DNA from: Candidatus Hydrogenedentota bacterium
Lineage (GTDB): Bacteria; Hydrogenedentota; Hydrogenedentia; Hydrogenedentales; SLHB01
Assembly: GCA_003557825.1 (NCBI GenBank)
Contig: PWNM01000307.1
Coordinates: forward strand, 1 to 6,013
DNA: 6,013 bases
Reading direction: 5' to 3'
Every line of letters starts with the position of its first letter. The stretch's first letter is position 1. The translations under genes were made by a program, and so were the position numbers. The notes beneath the pieces were generated by a model. It was given only the letters and a program-made list of their open reading frames with translations, searched no databases and was not told the origin of the DNA. Positions 5,950-6,013 of this stretch are shown piece after piece.

Positions 5950-6013
5950 ATGAGATCGTTTCCGAAACGAACACACAGCGTGGTGAAAGCCGCAACGATA
6001 AAACGGCTTGAAC
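5950..6013 (+). CDS. Start of an unidentified gene, 3' truncated
   Basis: An ATG at 5950 follows AAAGGA (5938-5943) at a suitable distance and opens a frame that stays open for 21 codons to the right edge. The N-terminus, MRSFPKRTHSVVKAATIKRL, is basic and resembles no family I can name. With an 18-base gap to the thioredoxin-like gene it would be a second cistron of that operon. It is too short to be certain. Confidence 0.45.
   Translation, partial: MRSFPKRTHSVVKAATIKRLE

Noticed and set aside
5383..5976. Long minus-strand open frame of 197 codons
   Set aside because: It lies antisense over the thioredoxin-like gene, which has clear family motifs, a signal peptide and a ribosome site; the antisense translation shows no recognisable domain.
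1..6013. CRISPR arrays, tRNA or rRNA genes, insertion-sequence ends
   Set aside because: No regularly spaced repeats, cloverleaf-like segments, transposase frames or terminal repeats were seen.

Overview
The window shows a bacterial accessory or catabolic region with six recognisable protein genes, one of them cut by the left edge, and the first codons of a seventh at the right edge. No rRNA, tRNA, CRISPR array or insertion sequence was seen. The combination of an enolase-superfamily enzyme, a PmoA/DUF6807 protein, a formylglycine-type sulfatase, a Tat-exported aldo/keto reductase and a SPASM-like protein is typical of polymer- and sugar-degrading PVC bacteria (Planctomycetota, Verrucomicrobiota, Lentisphaerota) and of Hydrogenedentota. 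This placement is inferred from gene content only.

Layout. (1) Positions 1-1434, plus strand: the C-terminal part of an enolase-superfamily enzyme is followed almost at once by a DUF6807/PmoA-like protein with a signal peptide, probably as one transcript. (2) Positions 1435-1737: a non-coding stretch rich in short direct and inverted repeats, with a plausible extended -10 promoter. (3) Positions 1738-2550, plus strand: the most unusual gene, which looks like a radical SAM/SPASM protein that has lost the CxxxCxxC cluster motif but keeps a C-X12-G-X4-C ... CxxC auxiliary-cluster pattern. (4) Positions 2649-4936, minus strand: a two-gene operon, aldo/keto reductase then sulfatase, joined by an ATGA stop/start overlap and convergent to gene 3. 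(5) Positions 4937-5298: a divergent intergenic region with three successive inverted repeats near its right end. (6) Positions 5305-5931, plus strand: a secreted or membrane-anchored thioredoxin/redoxin-like protein with a CHQC site, followed 18 bases later by the start of another gene.

How they may work together. The enolase-type enzyme and the DUF6807 protein fit sugar-acid or modified-carbohydrate catabolism. The reductase and sulfatase are translationally coupled and may act on one sulfated substrate or on its products. The radical-SAM-like protein may be a pseudoenzyme or an electron-transfer or binding protein; proximity to the sulfatase invites, but does not prove, a link to sulfatase maturation or substrate processing.
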